From Seriola aureovittata (lineage: Eukaryota > Chordata > Actinopteri > Carangiformes > Carangidae), in assembly GCF_021018895.1 (NCBI RefSeq), contig NC_079377.1, forward strand, positions 5,586,501 to 5,650,500: DNA of 64,000 bases. Reading direction: 5' to 3'. Position numbers and translations under genes: made by a program. Below are positions 1-13,116 of the stretch, in pieces. Below the pieces are notes generated by a model that was given only the letters and a program-made list of their open reading frames with translations, did no database searches and had not been told where the DNA came from. The stretch's first letter is position 1; each line of letters begins with the position of its first letter.

Positions 1-380
1 CATTTATAACTTTTCTATCTACAGTATAACCTTTCAGCTTGGCCCAACATCTAATCAACTATGTTTCAAACACTTGATAGCTTGTTAAGCCCTTGCACAG
101 AGTGCAATCTGTTGGAGAAGTCTCTATGTTGGGGGGGTGGCTTTGATAGACTACAACTCTTTGTATCGACAGGTCACATCCTACTGTATTCATACAATCC
201 AATATCCAAGTAATAGAATTGACACAACTCCCCTGCTTTGCAATCACATTATCTTGAATTCAACCCACGCTTCCTCCCTTTCTTCTTCATTCCCTGGCCT
301 ACTTTTCATTGTCTGGTGGAGCAGAAAAAAACAAACAAACTCAACAACCAATAAACAAACAATCTTGTTCGTTATCCTAC
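1..380 (-). other. Start of the gabrp intron after exon 4
   Basis: This stretch follows the exon 4 donor. I looked for the Cys-loop exon (the TTVACxMDLxKYPMDxQ pattern) on the minus strand and did not find it, so the next exon is beyond the left edge. Nothing else recognisable is present. Confidence 0.7.
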
Positions 381-598
381 CTCAGCGCGTAAAGAACGGT
401 CCCGTTGGGGAAGATGCGGATCAGTCTGTTCTCCACTGTGATGTCATGGAGGAAAGACTTCTTGGAGTCCACGATAAAGGTGTCAGGGACCCAGAGGAGC
501 TCCACAAGCCGCCCATCAAGACTCAGGCTCTTGTTGCCTTCAAACACCAGGCGCTCATCTGTCCAGCGCTGGCGAAGGAATATGGTGGCGGTGTAGTC
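381..598 (-). CDS. gabrp: GABA-A receptor pi-like subunit, coding exon 4 (ligand-binding domain)
   Basis: This 218-base exon codes residues 79-150 plus two bases of codon 151. It belongs to a pentameric ligand-gated chloride channel subunit of the plasma membrane. The [12 protein letters not shown] stretch is binding loop D, and the [17 protein letters not shown] stretch is loop A. Two N-glycosylation sequons (NKS, NGT) are visible. The GNKS and YALR segments follow the pi subunit closely, whereas delta, beta and rho differ there; for example, delta has HQSW in place of RQRW. The acceptor is CCTGCAG (complement of 599 onward) and the donor is GTAGG (380-379). The following exons, with the Cys-loop and four transmembrane helices, are not in the window. 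A longer open frame on the opposite strand (137-634) is only its shadow. No frameshift or stop is seen. Confidence 0.95.
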
Positions 599-2400
599 CT
601 GCAGGATTGGTCCCAAAGGTCACAACAGGGCTAATAGACTACTTACAACTAACAACAACTAACAACAACAACAACTACTAACAAACACATCAATAATATG
701 CTGACAGACAAGTGAGGTTTTTGCAAACAAAGCTTCTCTTTTCGCACTTGTATTTCATTAGTCAGCTTGGGGCTTTTCTTTGCATTGTTGGGTATTGATG
801 GCGCCAGGTCCCTAAGCCCTTCTGTGCCTGAAGCAAAAGTAATCCTCAGCATTGCTTCAAGTCAGCAAGTCTGCTCTGGTTTTTAGGCTACTGAACATAT
901 TTTTTGACATCCACTCTGAAAAGTCCTGATGTTACATCACGTGTAGCTACATAATCACTTTCTGCCATTGTCTGGCAACAAGCTGTGAGTGTAATTTCCT
1001 CACCACACATGTTCAGCAGCACAGGATTTAACCCTCTCAGTCCCAGAGGACTGCCAGTGTTCTGTCCAAGGTTTATGTGAGGCTTACATGTGAACTGACT
1101 GGTGGATCTTGCTGTTAGTCAACACATCAATAGTCCAATTCCTTGTTAGCAAAATTTTAATCTCTGCTTTAATGTTGTCATGGAGATTCAATCTCAGAAA
1201 CTTACATCCAAGGGGAATGAATGAAAAGTTCTTATAGTTTACTTTACAGTTATTTAGTAAAGGTTTTGAAGGTTTATGTTTCATTTTGTGTACTATTTTG
1301 AAGTTTTTAAATTAGAGGTGCAACATCAATAATGGGCTGTGACTGTGTGTAGTGCTTAAAGATTTGGCCCTTGTGTAGAGTATACACAAGGGCTATGTAC
1401 TTTATTAGGTACACCTATACAATGCAATCCAGTACAACAGCCATTCTGTTCCAGCCTATGAGGAGTTCACTACTGGTGTTCACTATTGTGCTTCCGTCAG
1501 TGACTTGGTTTGACTTGAGGAAAGTTGAGTAAAAAGTGACTTTATGTGAAGGTTTCTTGTTGTGCTTGATCAGTTTTGGCTTGTGTTGTTTAATGATTAT
1601 GATAAACCCTTATTTACTGTTAGTCGCAATAAAAAGCTCACACATTACACTGATAAACTGGATTACTGCTCTATAATGAGCGAGACACCTTCATGATTTG
1701 GTAACCCAGTAGATTACCAGCCAGTAATTACATAATAATAAGCCTATAAACTGTCTGCTACTATACTAATATGAAATTTAAAAAAAGTAAAAACTAAAAA
1801 GTAATTACCTGTTCATTTGTGCAGTACTAAAACAAAACTGCAAATAAAAAAGTTAAATAGAATAAAAATTAAACCTATAATTACCCCATAATTAGTCATT
1901 AACTTTAACCAGACTGAATGAAGTCTGTTTTCTATTCTTATGAAATTACTGTCATAACTACTGTTATATTTAGAGCTGTGAATCATCATCATAATGTAAT
2001 AATTGCTTATATTAAATGACACAAAGTAACTCAAGACGACACTTCAGCATGTCAGTGTCAGAGAACTGATACAAGATTATTGAGATTTTTTTCGAGCTAA
2101 TATTTTGCAATTTCATTTCAGCAGATTGAAAAAACTACTGTGTAATTAATATCTAATTACTGGCTTGTAATTTCTTTGATCACTCATAAATCTAATAAAT
2201 GGATTTTTAAAGACAAACATTAACTCAAACTTTACATTTCAAACACGTTTGGTTATTCAGAAAAACAAAAATCCATTTCTGAAACTAATAAGAGTCTCAG
2301 ATGCAGATGAATGGAACCAGTACAACACTTTTTTTGACCTGGGTCTGATAGTAAACACAGTGACCCCTAAAATGACAGTAGGGCTGTAGGTGTGTCTTAC
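599..2400 (-). other. gabrp intron between exons 3 and 4
   Basis: This is 1802 bases of AT-rich intron. It holds a short CAA/CTAA-rich stretch (about 649-685) and a fragment around 1397-1500 that resembles a common fish dispersed repeat. No coding signal was seen. Confidence 0.85.
1397..1500. repeat. Fragment of a dispersed fish repeat (TTTATTAGGTACACCT type)
   Basis: The segment starts with the phrase tactttattaggtacacct followed by an AATGCAATCCAGTACAACAG-like run, which I recognise from dispersed repeats in percomorph genomes. Its class and limits are not visible in the window. Confidence 0.4.
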
Positions 2401-2468
2401 CATGTTGATCTCTGAGATGGTGTCAATGCTGGCGATATCCAGACTCATGCCCACTGTTACAGGACCAT
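2401..2468 (-). CDS. gabrp: GABA-A receptor pi-like subunit, coding exon 3 (68 bases)
   Basis: The exon is exactly 68 bases, the usual length of the third exon in GABA-A subunit genes. It is bounded by a TTTCTAG acceptor (complement side 2469 onward) and a GTAAGA donor (2400-2399). Residues 57-78 read GPVTVGMSLDIASIDTISEI followed by Asn-Met. This is the first beta-strand of the extracellular domain, where the family has a pattern of the type V.LDIASI..ISE.NM. It ends in phase 0 on the Met codon, so exon 4 starts with a whole codon. Length, splice sites, phase and sequence all agree, so this is one of the safest calls in the window. Confidence 0.93.
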
Positions 2469-3098
2469 CTAGAAACAAAGAGGAAGCATTTTAACCTGCT
2501 GCATGGGGCATCTACTCTTTACACAGTGGATTATCTATCTCTATTTTGAGTGTGTTTCCATAAGTGTTCATGCAAACTGCACACATGACTGAGTTGTGTG
2601 ACGTAACGGGACACAGTATATTGAGAAGGCATGGAGACATACTGTTGTATAATAAAGCACAGTGGTGTATAAAGAAAGGTTACTGGAGGATGGCATATTT
2701 AAAAATGCTAAAGACCCCACATTGCTGGCACGTCAACAGCTGCAGTCTGTCAAGTGTGAACCTCCTTGAGGGAATTAGTTCTCCCTGATTCACCATCAAA
2801 GAAGGGTAACTTTAACTTTGCCGCTCTGCTATGTTTCATCTTTCCAGTCTGATTCTCTCTCTCATCAATCTTCATTTCTCTGAGAGAGAGTAATGAGCTT
2901 GCTGTCAGAACGCAGACAGCCTGCATATCTCTGTGTTTGCCGACTGTAGTTGTGTGTAGGTACTGCACCCGAGTGCATTTACTGTATAAGCAGGTGTTTG
3001 CGTATTTTCTTATGTGCTACTTTCACAAAAAGTCTCACAATTTATAAACAAAACCCTTAAAGTTGAACATTTGACTGATACTTCTTCGGGAGTATAAC

Positions 3099-3299
3099 TT
3101 TAGAGGAATAGTTCAACATTTTGGAATATATGCTTGTTTGCTTTGAGGGGGAGTTAGATGATCAATATGGCTTAGCGTAAAGACTGGAAAACAGAGGGGA
3201 AAATCCTCCTACCACCACCCCCCGAAAGCTCCCTAACACTTTGGCCTAACTCCCGGCAAGAAAGCAAATTACCCAAAATGTTGATTTATTCCTTTAAGG
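3099..3299. mobile_element. Short MITE with terminal inverted repeats
   Basis: The left end reads about AGAGGAATAGTTCAACATTTTGG. The right end is its near reverse complement, CCCAAAATGTTGATTTATTCCTTTAAG, giving a roughly 200-base foldback element. The interior has the phrase TTAGCGTAAAGACTGGAAAACAG, typical of a very common percomorph MITE. A relative truncated at its right end is at 13117-13310. Confidence 0.7.
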
Positions 3300-3611
3300 T
3301 CACTTGAGCTTTAGAAATAATGATCAAGTTTGAGTTGGGGTACATTCTGCTTCAAAATGCCTTGTCAGACTGCAATGAGCCAAGCTATTGGCTGTGCCTG
3401 AGGCTGTCTGGCATATGAATGGTATTGACAAGCAGTAAAATCCTGCACCTTGCACTGAAATGTTGGAAATAATTTTACTTATTCTGTATGTGTGATTAAA
3501 AGATGCCACAAAAAAGATGAAGGTGTTGCAAGGTTCAGTGAAGCATCTCTGGATGATTTCTGCTTTGTAAGGTCCATGGAGGTTCTCACAGTGCTATGTA
3601 ATGATGCAGAT

Positions 3612-3613
<2 letters not shown>

Positions 3614-3656
<43 letters not shown>

Positions 3657-3660
3657 TGTG
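3614..3660. repeat. (GT)n microsatellite
   Basis: A nearly perfect GT run with one A substitution, inside a gabrp intron. The Val-Cys open frame across it is an artefact. Confidence 0.97.
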
Positions 3661-4331
3661 TTTGTGTTCACCAGTGCTTTTACCATCGGTTTGTGCCAAA
3701 CCTGTGTTCCTAGGCAGGAGGACTAGTGATTCGCCTTGGTAAAGTTCAGAGTGTTATTACAGATCAAACAGCGAGTAAACAAACCATAATCACATTGTGA
3801 CGGATTCCCGGAGCTTGGAACAATAGCAGTGATGAGGGATTTGCAGGGAATGATATAACACTGTTCCTCTGAAAGTGAACACTGAGATCGACTTGTTTCT
3901 TTATGGCATGCAAATCAGTCGGCTGGTGAAAAGTGAAAAATATTTGCAGCTCTCATCTTAGTTAAACTACTGACAACATTATATTTTTAGATTTAATAAT
4001 GTCAAAATGTTGTATTAATAAAGTATGCACATATATTTATTTACAGGGCTCATATCAGTGTTGATGCTTGTTTTCTTCTAAACATATTTCCTTGTTATGA
4101 TTTCATTACACCAAAAGTAATTACAGTCAAACCAATTTCAAAGATAAATCTTACTTGATCTCATATTATAATATAAATATGCAGTAAATTCAAATATATG
4201 TACATCAGCCTGTATGACTCAGAGGGGACGTGCAAGCACAAAATTGCGATATGAACTCCTCTCTGTCAAACACACATTTCCCCTGAGTGTTCTGTCATTT
4301 CCGTGGCTGCATGTGTCTCCAGTTTCCTTAC

Positions 4332-4444
4332 TGTCAAAGAAAGGCCTAAGGTACTTGTTGTATCCTTTCATCAGCCTCTGAATGGTAGGCGGCAGGATCT
4401 CTCCTTCCTTCACTTCTGCGTTGAGCAGCGAGCTCTCTAACAAC
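4332..4444 (-). CDS. gabrp: GABA-A receptor pi-like subunit, coding exon 2
   Basis: This 113-base internal exon has an AG acceptor (complement of 4445-4446) preceded by a pyrimidine-rich tract, and a GTAAG donor (complement of 4331-4330). It reads 37 full codons (residues 19-55 of the assembled product) between two split codons. It covers the end of the signal peptide and the N-terminal helix region, with the family motif GYNKYLRPFF near its end; GABA-A subunits have GYxxxLRP here, and the pi subunit has the Asn and Lys seen in this copy. Entry phase completes Arg18, and exit phase 1 joins exon 3 to give Asn56. The next intron toward the start codon is about 19.6 kb. Residues upstream of GYNK are poorly conserved in this family, so their exact match to known pi subunits cannot be judged by eye. 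Confidence 0.88.
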
Positions 4445-4941
4445 CTGAGAACAAAGACGGAAAAAGAAAGAAAGAGAGCGAGAGAAAGGCAGAAATAAGA
4501 ATTATTTCTTTCTCGTCGTGCATTTACCTGGTAGATTCTTCCACACAACCGCCTCAGCTATTCACAGAATCTGCAGGGCGTCAATTGGGTTCTACAGCAA
4601 ATCTTTCAAACTGTGCTAAGCCAAAGCAAAGGCAGAAGATTAAAATGGCAACTTGGAACAGAAAAACGTAAAGAAATAGAAGAAAAGACCAAAAAAATTG
4701 CTTTGCTTCTTTTAATTATTAGATTACCTTGAATTGACTGGTTGCAGGATGTTTTAAACCATCCATCTTTGTTTCTCCTTTCACTCACGCATTTAAAATT
4801 GCTGTTTGCTTTCATGAGATTTCTTTTCTCCCGTTCTTTCTGAATGCTATCCTTAAAGGCACACTGAAGTGTGGGAAGATGATTATATTGCTGGCAATTG
4901 CGGCAGGGGAAAAAAGAATACTCATTGCGCCTTCCCCAATG

Positions 4942-4974
4942 GTGTGTGTGTGTGTGTGTGTGTGCGCGTGTGCG
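4942..4974. repeat. (GT)n microsatellite with a GCGCGTGTGCG end
   Basis: An alternating purine-pyrimidine run changes from GT to GC-containing repeats at its right end. Confidence 0.9.
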
Positions 4975-5704
4975 TATAAATCAGACTCTAAATACAGAAC
5001 GCCAGCTCTGTAGAGAGAAAGCCCCAAGGCACGTGCTATGATGTAAGAGGGGCTGAAGCAAGACAGATCAGACCATGTGCAGAGGCAGAAAACATTCATC
5101 TCCATACACTGGCAGCATTTCAGACCCCCCTTCTCTGTCACTTGAGCGCCGCTGTAGTCAAATGTATGACAAAGAGACAAAGAACATAGAGATGAGCTTT
5201 TTTTAATACACACTATCAGCAAATATCCATATTGTCCAGTGCTGCGGTGAAGATGTTTTGAAACATCAACAAATTAATTTTGATTCCTCGGTGTAATTGC
5301 TGTAAACATATTAACTGACCCAAATAATTAGTTTCAATCTGATGCCAGTGTTACTGTTCACGAATCACGATGGTGTCCTCCATAAACCCTGTTTCCTTCT
5401 GTCAAAATGATACATGCTGCATGTTGGTAAAACAACATTCTCCTTCTGTTGTGTTTCATAAAACAATTTCTCTTTACTCCATGGAACAATCCAGCTCTTC
5501 TGCTACCTCTGACCCTGTGGGACACATGGCTTCTTCTTCCTGGTGATGACCTTGTTTGTACATGTTAATTATAGTGCATCTCTAGATGAATGTGATGATT
5601 TATTGATGATAAAATGCTACATGGAACCCATTATAACTTGGCTCGCTGTAGGCAGACACAGCCATTGCACTTCATGGAATGAAATTAAAGTCTAAAACAT
5701 TACA

Positions 5705-5870
5705 GATATGCTAACAGCTCTGTGTTGCTGTGCTAAAGCCACAACTCTTTCAGTTAAAGCTAATGTTAGCATGGCGACATGCTCGCAATGACAATGTTAG
5801 CATGCACAAAACACAAAGTGCAGCAGAGGCTGACCCCGGGAACACACTGCCTGTGTTTGCATGCGTGTGG
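5705..5870. repeat. Dispersed fish repeat (TGCTAACAGCTCTGTG family)
   Basis: It has the phrases GCTAACAGCTCTGTG, GCTAATGTTAGCATG and ACACAAAGTGCAGCAGAGGCTGA in the order I know from a widespread teleost repeat. Shorter relatives are at 22590-22690 and 48735-48800. Confidence 0.6.
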
Positions 5871-7734
5871 TGGCTGCGTCGCTGCTACTGCCAGCTTTAT
5901 CATTCTGCATAGTTTGCCTTGGATAATAGTCATCAGGAGGCTTTTTGACAGATAATGTCACTAAATGGTGGACAGACCAACCAACACTTCCCTCCCTATA
6001 CCCCTGACACTAGCATGGCTAGAAAGTGTGATTTGACTAAAGTGAATAAAGAGGTGTTATCAACTATCATTTTTCACTTATATTCAGTTTTTGGCAACAT
6101 GCTGCCTGAACTAGTTTTATTTCTAACATTTGAGCTGCTTTGAGCTTTGAGTGTTCAAAATCTGACTGATTCACTGCTCATGATTGACTACGAAAGACGA
6201 TAGCGAAAGGGAAAAAGCTCCAAAGTTGTGCAGATTTTCTGCATTAAATCACTTCTCAGTGAGTCCACATGTCCCTTTGAAAGAACTACTCATTCTTTCC
6301 ATTCCCCCCTCATGAGAGAACAGACTGTTCTACTGGTGGATCCACCACATGACCTGAGAGCTGAACATCTGGACCAGAAAGGCTTCTCCAAGAAAGAAAA
6401 GCAGAGAGCAAGTCCTCCCCATGAAACTCAGAACTGGTTTCACCTGACTGTGTTGAAATCAGCTTAGACAGTGGGGTAGCTTGCTCCCAGCACACTGTTG
6501 CTATGCTGCATGAAGTCTCACTCACATGGCTTGCAGCCTGTTGTTTAAGCAGCCAACAGCCTTGGATGGGAAAGCCATGTTAGTGACAGAAGTGACAGCA
6601 CTGTGCCTGTGGCATACTGCATTATCAATCTGGGTCGCCCAGTGTGACCCGCGCTACCTTCACAAATGCTTTTGCATCTCTTTGAAGGGATATGGTGCAT
6701 AGCATCACTGCCGTGATATAGACGAGGAGAGCTGCCAGTAACGTAAAAATAAAATATGTTAGAAATGGAAATGTGTTGAAGACATAGAAAATTTACTGGT
6801 TGAAGAAAATATTTTTAAATTATAAAAAAAAAGACTACAATTCAAGGCAAATGCAGAAAACATATAACCGCAAGTGCCATAATGTATATCATGGAAGTGA
6901 TTTACTATGATATAGCACTTACTGATAGCAACAGAACTATTTGTCTTGGATGTTCACAGATATCTTACAGCCTGACAATAAAACCCTGCTTCCTTGACCA
7001 GAATCTGTGCTAAGAGCCCTCAGCTTCTCTCGCCCCATCCATCTCTGTAATTCCCCAGACTCTCTATCGTTTGGCTGTCTAAACCTTCACCTGCAGACGG
7101 GGATGAGACTTCAGTTCTCCAACCTGCCAAACAGTTGCTATCCACTGAGCCATAACAATGGAAAAAAAAAAAAAAAAGAAAGATCCTGAGAATGCTCCAA
7201 GAATCACACAGGCTGCTAATATAAACAACTTATCTTTGTTTTTTTTATCTGCAAAGAGGCATGATCATGAAGACAAGAGGATATTTATGCTGTGTGCCGC
7301 TGTGGTAACCACACACTGTAGCACACGCATACGCATACACGCATAAACACACACAAACAAACATCACTCATGTTTATGTCCTGTAGGGCCCCTCTCTATT
7401 CAGATGAAAGCACCGTCTGCGGGATGCACACTTTCTCAGATAGCTTGCTGACAGACCTGACACACCTGCCCACCCGGGTGCCTTTCAAGAATAACAAGAT
7501 GACACCCCGAATGCCCACAACTGAGCTGAGGAGGGCCTCTGCCATACTATGTCACAAGCTGTTGTTTGGCTTCAACACAATTGCAAAATCATTTGTTGGG
7601 TCATGCATTAGCTGCTATGGAGATCCATGAGCATTATGGCATTTTCCGAGCAGAACATTTGAAAGTCCACTAGTGGTAAAAATGTCAGAGCAGAGGAAAA
7701 CAAATCAATGATGATGTGGTTTAGTATGATAATG

Positions 7735-8060
7735 TAGAGGTGAGATGGTTAAGTAGCACTGTGACCTCGCACCTCATTATGTGAACCCACCCGCTGGGCT
7801 TCCTCCCACAGACTAAACACATTCAGGTTCCACTTGAAATGCCTGTGGGTGTGAATGTGTTTTTCTGTCTAGAAGTGTTAGCCCACTGATGGACAGACAA
7901 CCTTCCCTGGGTGGACCCAGTCTCTGACCCAGTGCATGCTGGGATAAAGCTTCTGCCCAACTCTGACAAGCTATATTTGAAATTGACGGAGGGATACAAA
8001 GATTGTAAAGTGGTGGCATCACAGTGCATCAATGCACTAATCAGCTGCATGAATAAATAA
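7735..8060 (+). repeat. Decayed copy of a common fish repeat (GGCGGCACGGTGG family)
   Basis: Ordered phrases such as GGCTTCCTCCCACAGACTAAA, GGTGTGAATGTG, AGCCCACTGATGGACAGAC, CCTGGGTGGACCCAGTCTCTGACCC and GCTGGGATAAAGCTTCTGCCC match the middle and end of this family. Its head is seen at 45145-45330 and a tail-like fragment at 45945-46080. Confidence 0.6.
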
Positions 8061-9259
8061 AATTTTCCTAAGGCAACTTCATGAAAAGTTTTACATCTGC
8101 TGAAGTTTATACATAAAAGGTTAATATTTGAGTGAAGTCATTAGATCTTTCCTATGTTTCAAAGAGTGGCTGAAAGGGCGGGGACTATCTGGCAGCTCAC
8201 GTCATGTACAAATATCGCACTTACAGCCAGACAAGGAAGAGGTGAGAGCGTATCAGTGTGCTGACAACGGTGGTTATTGGTGTCTATCCAGACCTCAAGC
8301 ATGGAAGAAAATGTAATTTCCTGAAGTTTACTTTTGTTTTAATCTTTGGTTTGTTACTGTGTATAGTTTTTATTTAAATGTAAATACAGATCTTAATGTA
8401 AATGCAGGTCATATGTTAATAAACCATTCTGTTTACGGCATTAAAAAGTCCTTTATGTCTTTGAGAGGTTGTTGTGTCCTTACCCTTATTGAGACCAAAC
8501 CTACGCCCTTGGTCTAACCTCTGTGATTCGCGGGTAGTTCGTTGGTGTGAATGAGTTGCCATAAATAATAGTTTACTATAGAAAGAGCTTCCACCACAGA
8601 AACTTAAATTTCTTCATCAAAAAATCGTAGTGAGCACTTGTCTTTCACTGACAGTTGATCTCATGGAAGTGCAGTGCAAGTCACACCAAAAATGCATCCA
8701 GCAGATTACGACTACAGCTACAAACTCAACAGCTGGATGTCGACATGAGCGACGGAGTTGCATGACACCGTCTTATTTATGAGGGCCTAATCTGTCATGG
8801 CACACGTTCCAGCCACATTATGAGTACAGACACATGACACTGTGGATGTAAACAACACCTTCTAATGTGCTAATTGGCCAGCCACAAATAATTACTTCTT
8901 AGGTCTCTGAATGTGGTTGAAAAGGAAGTGCCAGCAGGAAGTAATGATCTGATCTGTCCCCGTTTGTCATGATCAAAATCTTCCAGTGTTCTCAGTAATG
9001 AGCCCCTCTGGTTTGCTTATTCTGCTCCTCTCCTGTCTCTATCTTGTACTTTGTTTTTGTTTTGTTTTTTCGCTCGCTGCTCATCTTTTGTCCCATTTCC
9101 ATTTGTCTCTCAGAGTATTAACAGTCAGTGTCTGACATCAGTCAATGCACCATGATGAAGCTAATTAGCATAAATATTACACCCATAATATGACCTCTAG
9201 CAGTGCATCCGACATGAGAAATGAGCATTAAAAAAAAATCCTCATATGTATAAGGAGTG

Positions 9260-9262
<3 letters not shown>

Positions 9263-9302
<40 letters not shown>
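9263..9302. repeat. (AC)n microsatellite
   Basis: A perfect AC run of about 20 units, followed by an AT-rich ATATGTATCTATA-like stretch to about 9355. Confidence 0.97.
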
Positions 9303-9306
<4 letters not shown>

Positions 9307-12300
9307 GAACGTACACATATATGTATCTATATTTATATATATGTATCTATATAATATTCCCTGAACATCTGGCCAGCTGTAGTGGTACAGCCATGGGCAG
9401 CCTCTACCACCACAGGATGGCCTCTGTGCCTATATACAGTCTGTGGCCTACAGGCTATGCTCATGTGTCTTGTGTTTTAATGCTGGATGTGTGGGTGGAG
9501 GAACAGGTTCAGACAGAGTAATACAGGGGTGACAGGGTGGCTTGGAATGAAGGACTCGAACCCTGTGGGGGGAATTCGCCTTTTCAGATCTTGTTTCATT
9601 ACATAGCCTCCATGCAGAGCTCCCTACCCCCCCCAACCCTCCGCAACCCCCCTCTTACTCTTCTTCCCAATCTCCGATGCACACAAGGCAGCACTTGCAC
9701 ATTTCACAACAGATTAATTCAGTTGAACATAACCCCTGCAGAGAGTTGAGTAACACTCACTGTGGACCCCCTTCTCCCAGTGCTGCTTCCAGTCTTCCTC
9801 CCACTCAGTAGTACACTCAACTCCAACCTGTTTCTCACTCTTCTTTCACTGATTCATGTCATTCCTCATTCCCCAAACTCTCTCAGCTGGCCTCCTTTTT
9901 GCTGCAGAAATCCCTGCTGCCACTGCCATATTGTGACACCCCAGCCAAACAAAGGAGTAAAACATGTGTGTATATGCACAGGGAGCAATTTGACCTAATA
10001 CTTCCCATTCAGGAGTATGTACAAATGAGCTGAGCGCGGTGGGTTTTTTTTTTTTTGTTCATCCAAACTAGCACACCTACTAAGTTATTCAGTTACATAG
10101 AGTCTCTATCATATTATCATATAGTTTCCTTCCTTATTCTACCAGTAAATTCAATAATAAAAAGTATTGAATCAAACCTGATATGTTAAATAGTTGAATT
10201 CCCCCTTTTGAGGGATTGCTTCAAATGATGTGGGTTATGTCACCGTGATTTAAATGAGGTCATGGAACCATATGAAACAAGGCAGGTCCTTTTTTGACCT
10301 TCAAGGTCAGAAAATCAAGCTAATTCATATTCAAATGACAACTAATGATATTTGTGTCTTAATTCACATCCCCGGATCAAATGAAAAACCATAGTAATTG
10401 GTTCATTTTATCTCCATACAAAGCTGAAGTTACACTGCTTCGCTGCATGACGGTTTCCATTGTGACTTCCGTGGTACAGTAGGCCGTAAGACAGAGGAGG
10501 CATCCATTGTTTCGTGACAGGCTGATGGGGAGAACTGGTAAAACATATGGCATTAACTCAATTGCCAAGGTGTGCTAGAAACCTGAGCTTCATACATGGT
10601 GCTTCGCCTGTCAAGTTGTATTAAATGTCTTCTTTTCTTCTTTTGCCGAGAATATATTCATTTTTTGCCGCTGTGAAATGGGATTTGAGGAAAGTCGCTG
10701 CTGCTCTCATATACAGAGATTAATCTCTCACTCATCAGGGACTTCCGAGGCTTCCTCAGACCCCTCAGCCATTCCAGGCTTGGAGCTGCAGAGGCAGGCA
10801 ACCAGGCACCACGAAAAAAAAAAAAATAGTCCTCCTGAGTTTGTGTCGCAGGCTTTTGTGGATAAAAGCAGCTGTTTCTCCCTTTCATGCTATCCCAGGC
10901 AGCTCTCTAAGCCCCTCCACATAGGAGAATAGAAGCTCTCCCTCCTGCCAAATACAGAACATTTACTGTCTTCATAAGCCCACTGAAGTCTGATGCTCTG
11001 AAATATGTGACTTGTGACATGAAAAATGTGTGACTCTATTCTGGCAAATCTGCACATGTTATATGTACACTTTTATATGGTTTTGGCTTCTTCAATCTAC
11101 TTTCTAACCTCAAAACTAAAAACCTACTGGAGTTGTAATTAACCAGTAGAAGGAGAATACTGTATCCTTTACAATCCTGATATGTCTGCTGTAATGCTAA
11201 AATAACTTAATAATCATTCCATATATAGATATATAGCACTGTATACTATTCTGACCTGGGTTTCATGAATAATACATGCAGGCCTGGAAACCTCTGCTGA
11301 ATATTGAGGGGGCAAAGTAAGATATGTCAATGAAGTCTTCTATCCATCACCCCACCCCCCACCACCCCGCGCGCCCCTGCCAATTAAACTGAAGTACTGC
11401 TCACTTTGCGCTATCAACTTGTCATGCCCTCTTATATCCACACGGCACTCAATCAATTACAGCACCGGCACAATCAGAAATTAACCAGGATCCTCAGTCA
11501 CACAGTGGCTTAACAGGGCTTTTCATGTGAGCTTTACGGCATGTTTGTATGCTAATTGTGTTGTTAATGTACAAGCTGCTGCTTTTATACATGACTGCTC
11601 TCCAAAACCCGAAACTGTGAAATATGTGAAAGTGTATTCTTTTATGTGTGTGAAGAGTACAACTATATCATTGCACTGGTAAACTGCATCCTGACAAAAG
11701 AGAAAACAGAGACAAAGGCTGTCTAAACAATAAACGGTGCTTGATTTGACAAGTGGGACTCAACATAGCATTACCATTCTTCAGTGAGTTTTTAGAGTGA
11801 TTAAATACAGCTTTTGTGAACCTGCTGTGAGACAAATCCAGCAGACAGTCGGGAGTGCTGATGGCCTGCTTTCAGTCTGATGTTTATAGATCCAAATTCT
11901 TGCTCACCTTATGCTCCTTATGCAGCTATGGCAAGATAGTGTCTGAGAGTCAGCCATGAGTAATTGATTGTGTGTGTGCACAGCTTCCTGAATGGACTCA
12001 TCCCTGGTGGGTTGCCGGTTGTCATGCAGGAGAGAAGTCCCCTACTCCTTTCCTTAATGCGAAAGAAAATTATGCCCGGTGCTGCAAGATAATGCCATTT
12101 CTACTGACTGCAAAACACTGATGCAAATTTCAGGGCCTTTTGGGAACAGAGTTTAACGGAGAAAAAGAAAATTCAAACTTGCAGGAGCCTACTGTACGTA
12201 GCTCTATAATCATGTTGACAAATGCTGTGTGAAAAGTGAGTGACTGGTTTTGTGGACTGAATTTTGACTGTTTTAATTAGAGGCAGTGTCACATTGACAG

Positions 12301-12509
12301 AAAGGCTGTCTTTGAGAGAACTTGTAAAGGGATTCATGTGTAAGAAGGCATTTTATCCAATTTCCACATTCTCTTTTAGTGCAAAAAATGAGTAAGTGTG
12401 AATAAATGCTTGTATGGCTGGCAGCGATTTCACAGGGCAACACTGCTGATGCAAAACTTTTGTTTTTTCACCAGCAGTGAGGCTGTAGGGGTAGCAACAT
12501 CTGTATGTT

Positions 12510-12925
12510 GGTTGGTCTAACAATACTGAATGGACTGCCTTGAAATTTAGGATAAATCCTGACTTTGGTGATCCTGTTATTTTTTTTTACTGTAGTGACA
12601 CCAGGAGGTCAACAGTTTTACTTATCCTGTGTAACACTGCAAAGCCTACTTGTCAGATTACCACAAAATTAGGTGCAGATATTCATGGTTCCCTGACGAT
12701 GTATCCTGACGACTTTTAATGATCCTTTTCATCACGATGAGGTTGACATTTCAACAACTCTTGGATGGACTACCATTAAATTTGGCACAGATGTCCATGA
12801 AGATGACAATAAATTTGGTACACGAATTCATGTCCCTCTCTGAGTTTTCTACCTTTTCATCTGGTGCCACCATCAGGTTCAAATTCCAATCCAATATTTT
12901 GGACCAAATACCTGGAAAATGAATG
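12510..12925 (+). repeat. Dispersed fish repeat containing tandem-like sub-blocks
   Basis: It contains repeated phrases of the type 'tggatggactaccattaaatttggcacagat', 'tcatggttccctgacgatgtatcctgacgac' and 'gaggttgacatttcaacaact', in at least two imperfect rounds. I recognise the pattern (ATGAATGTCTGTACCAAATTTCATGGCAATCC family, reverse orientation) from percomorph genomes. It may be another part of the family seen at 5705-5870. Confidence 0.65.
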
Positions 12926-13116
12926 ACAGTTCCATCAGCTGTGATGTGACTGACAGACTGGTTAGTTGGCAGACTGTATTGAACCAGCCATAGCTTGCCA
13001 TCCCATCAGGTCAGGTCCTTACCAGGCTAATATTGTGTAGTCTGACTTTAGCAATAGCCTCAACACTGGCAGTCCATTTAATTTTAATCAGTCTGATCAT
13101 CCAATAACTAATTTAT

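Larger units (their letters stand above)
2469..4331 (-). other. gabrp intron between exons 2 and 3
   Basis: This is 1863 bases of intron. It contains a short MITE (3099-3299) and a GT microsatellite (3614-3660). No coding signal was found. Confidence 0.85.

Noticed and set aside
1..380. Possible gabrp exon 5 (Cys-loop start)
   Set aside because: No TTVACxMDLxKYPMDxQ-like peptide is present on the minus strand.
137..634. 165-codon plus-strand open frame, the longest in the window
   Set aside because: It lies antisense to gabrp exon 4; the minus strand gives a clear receptor sequence with splice sites.
3492..3713. Open frame with a Val-Cys repeat
   Set aside because: It is a translation of the GT microsatellite.
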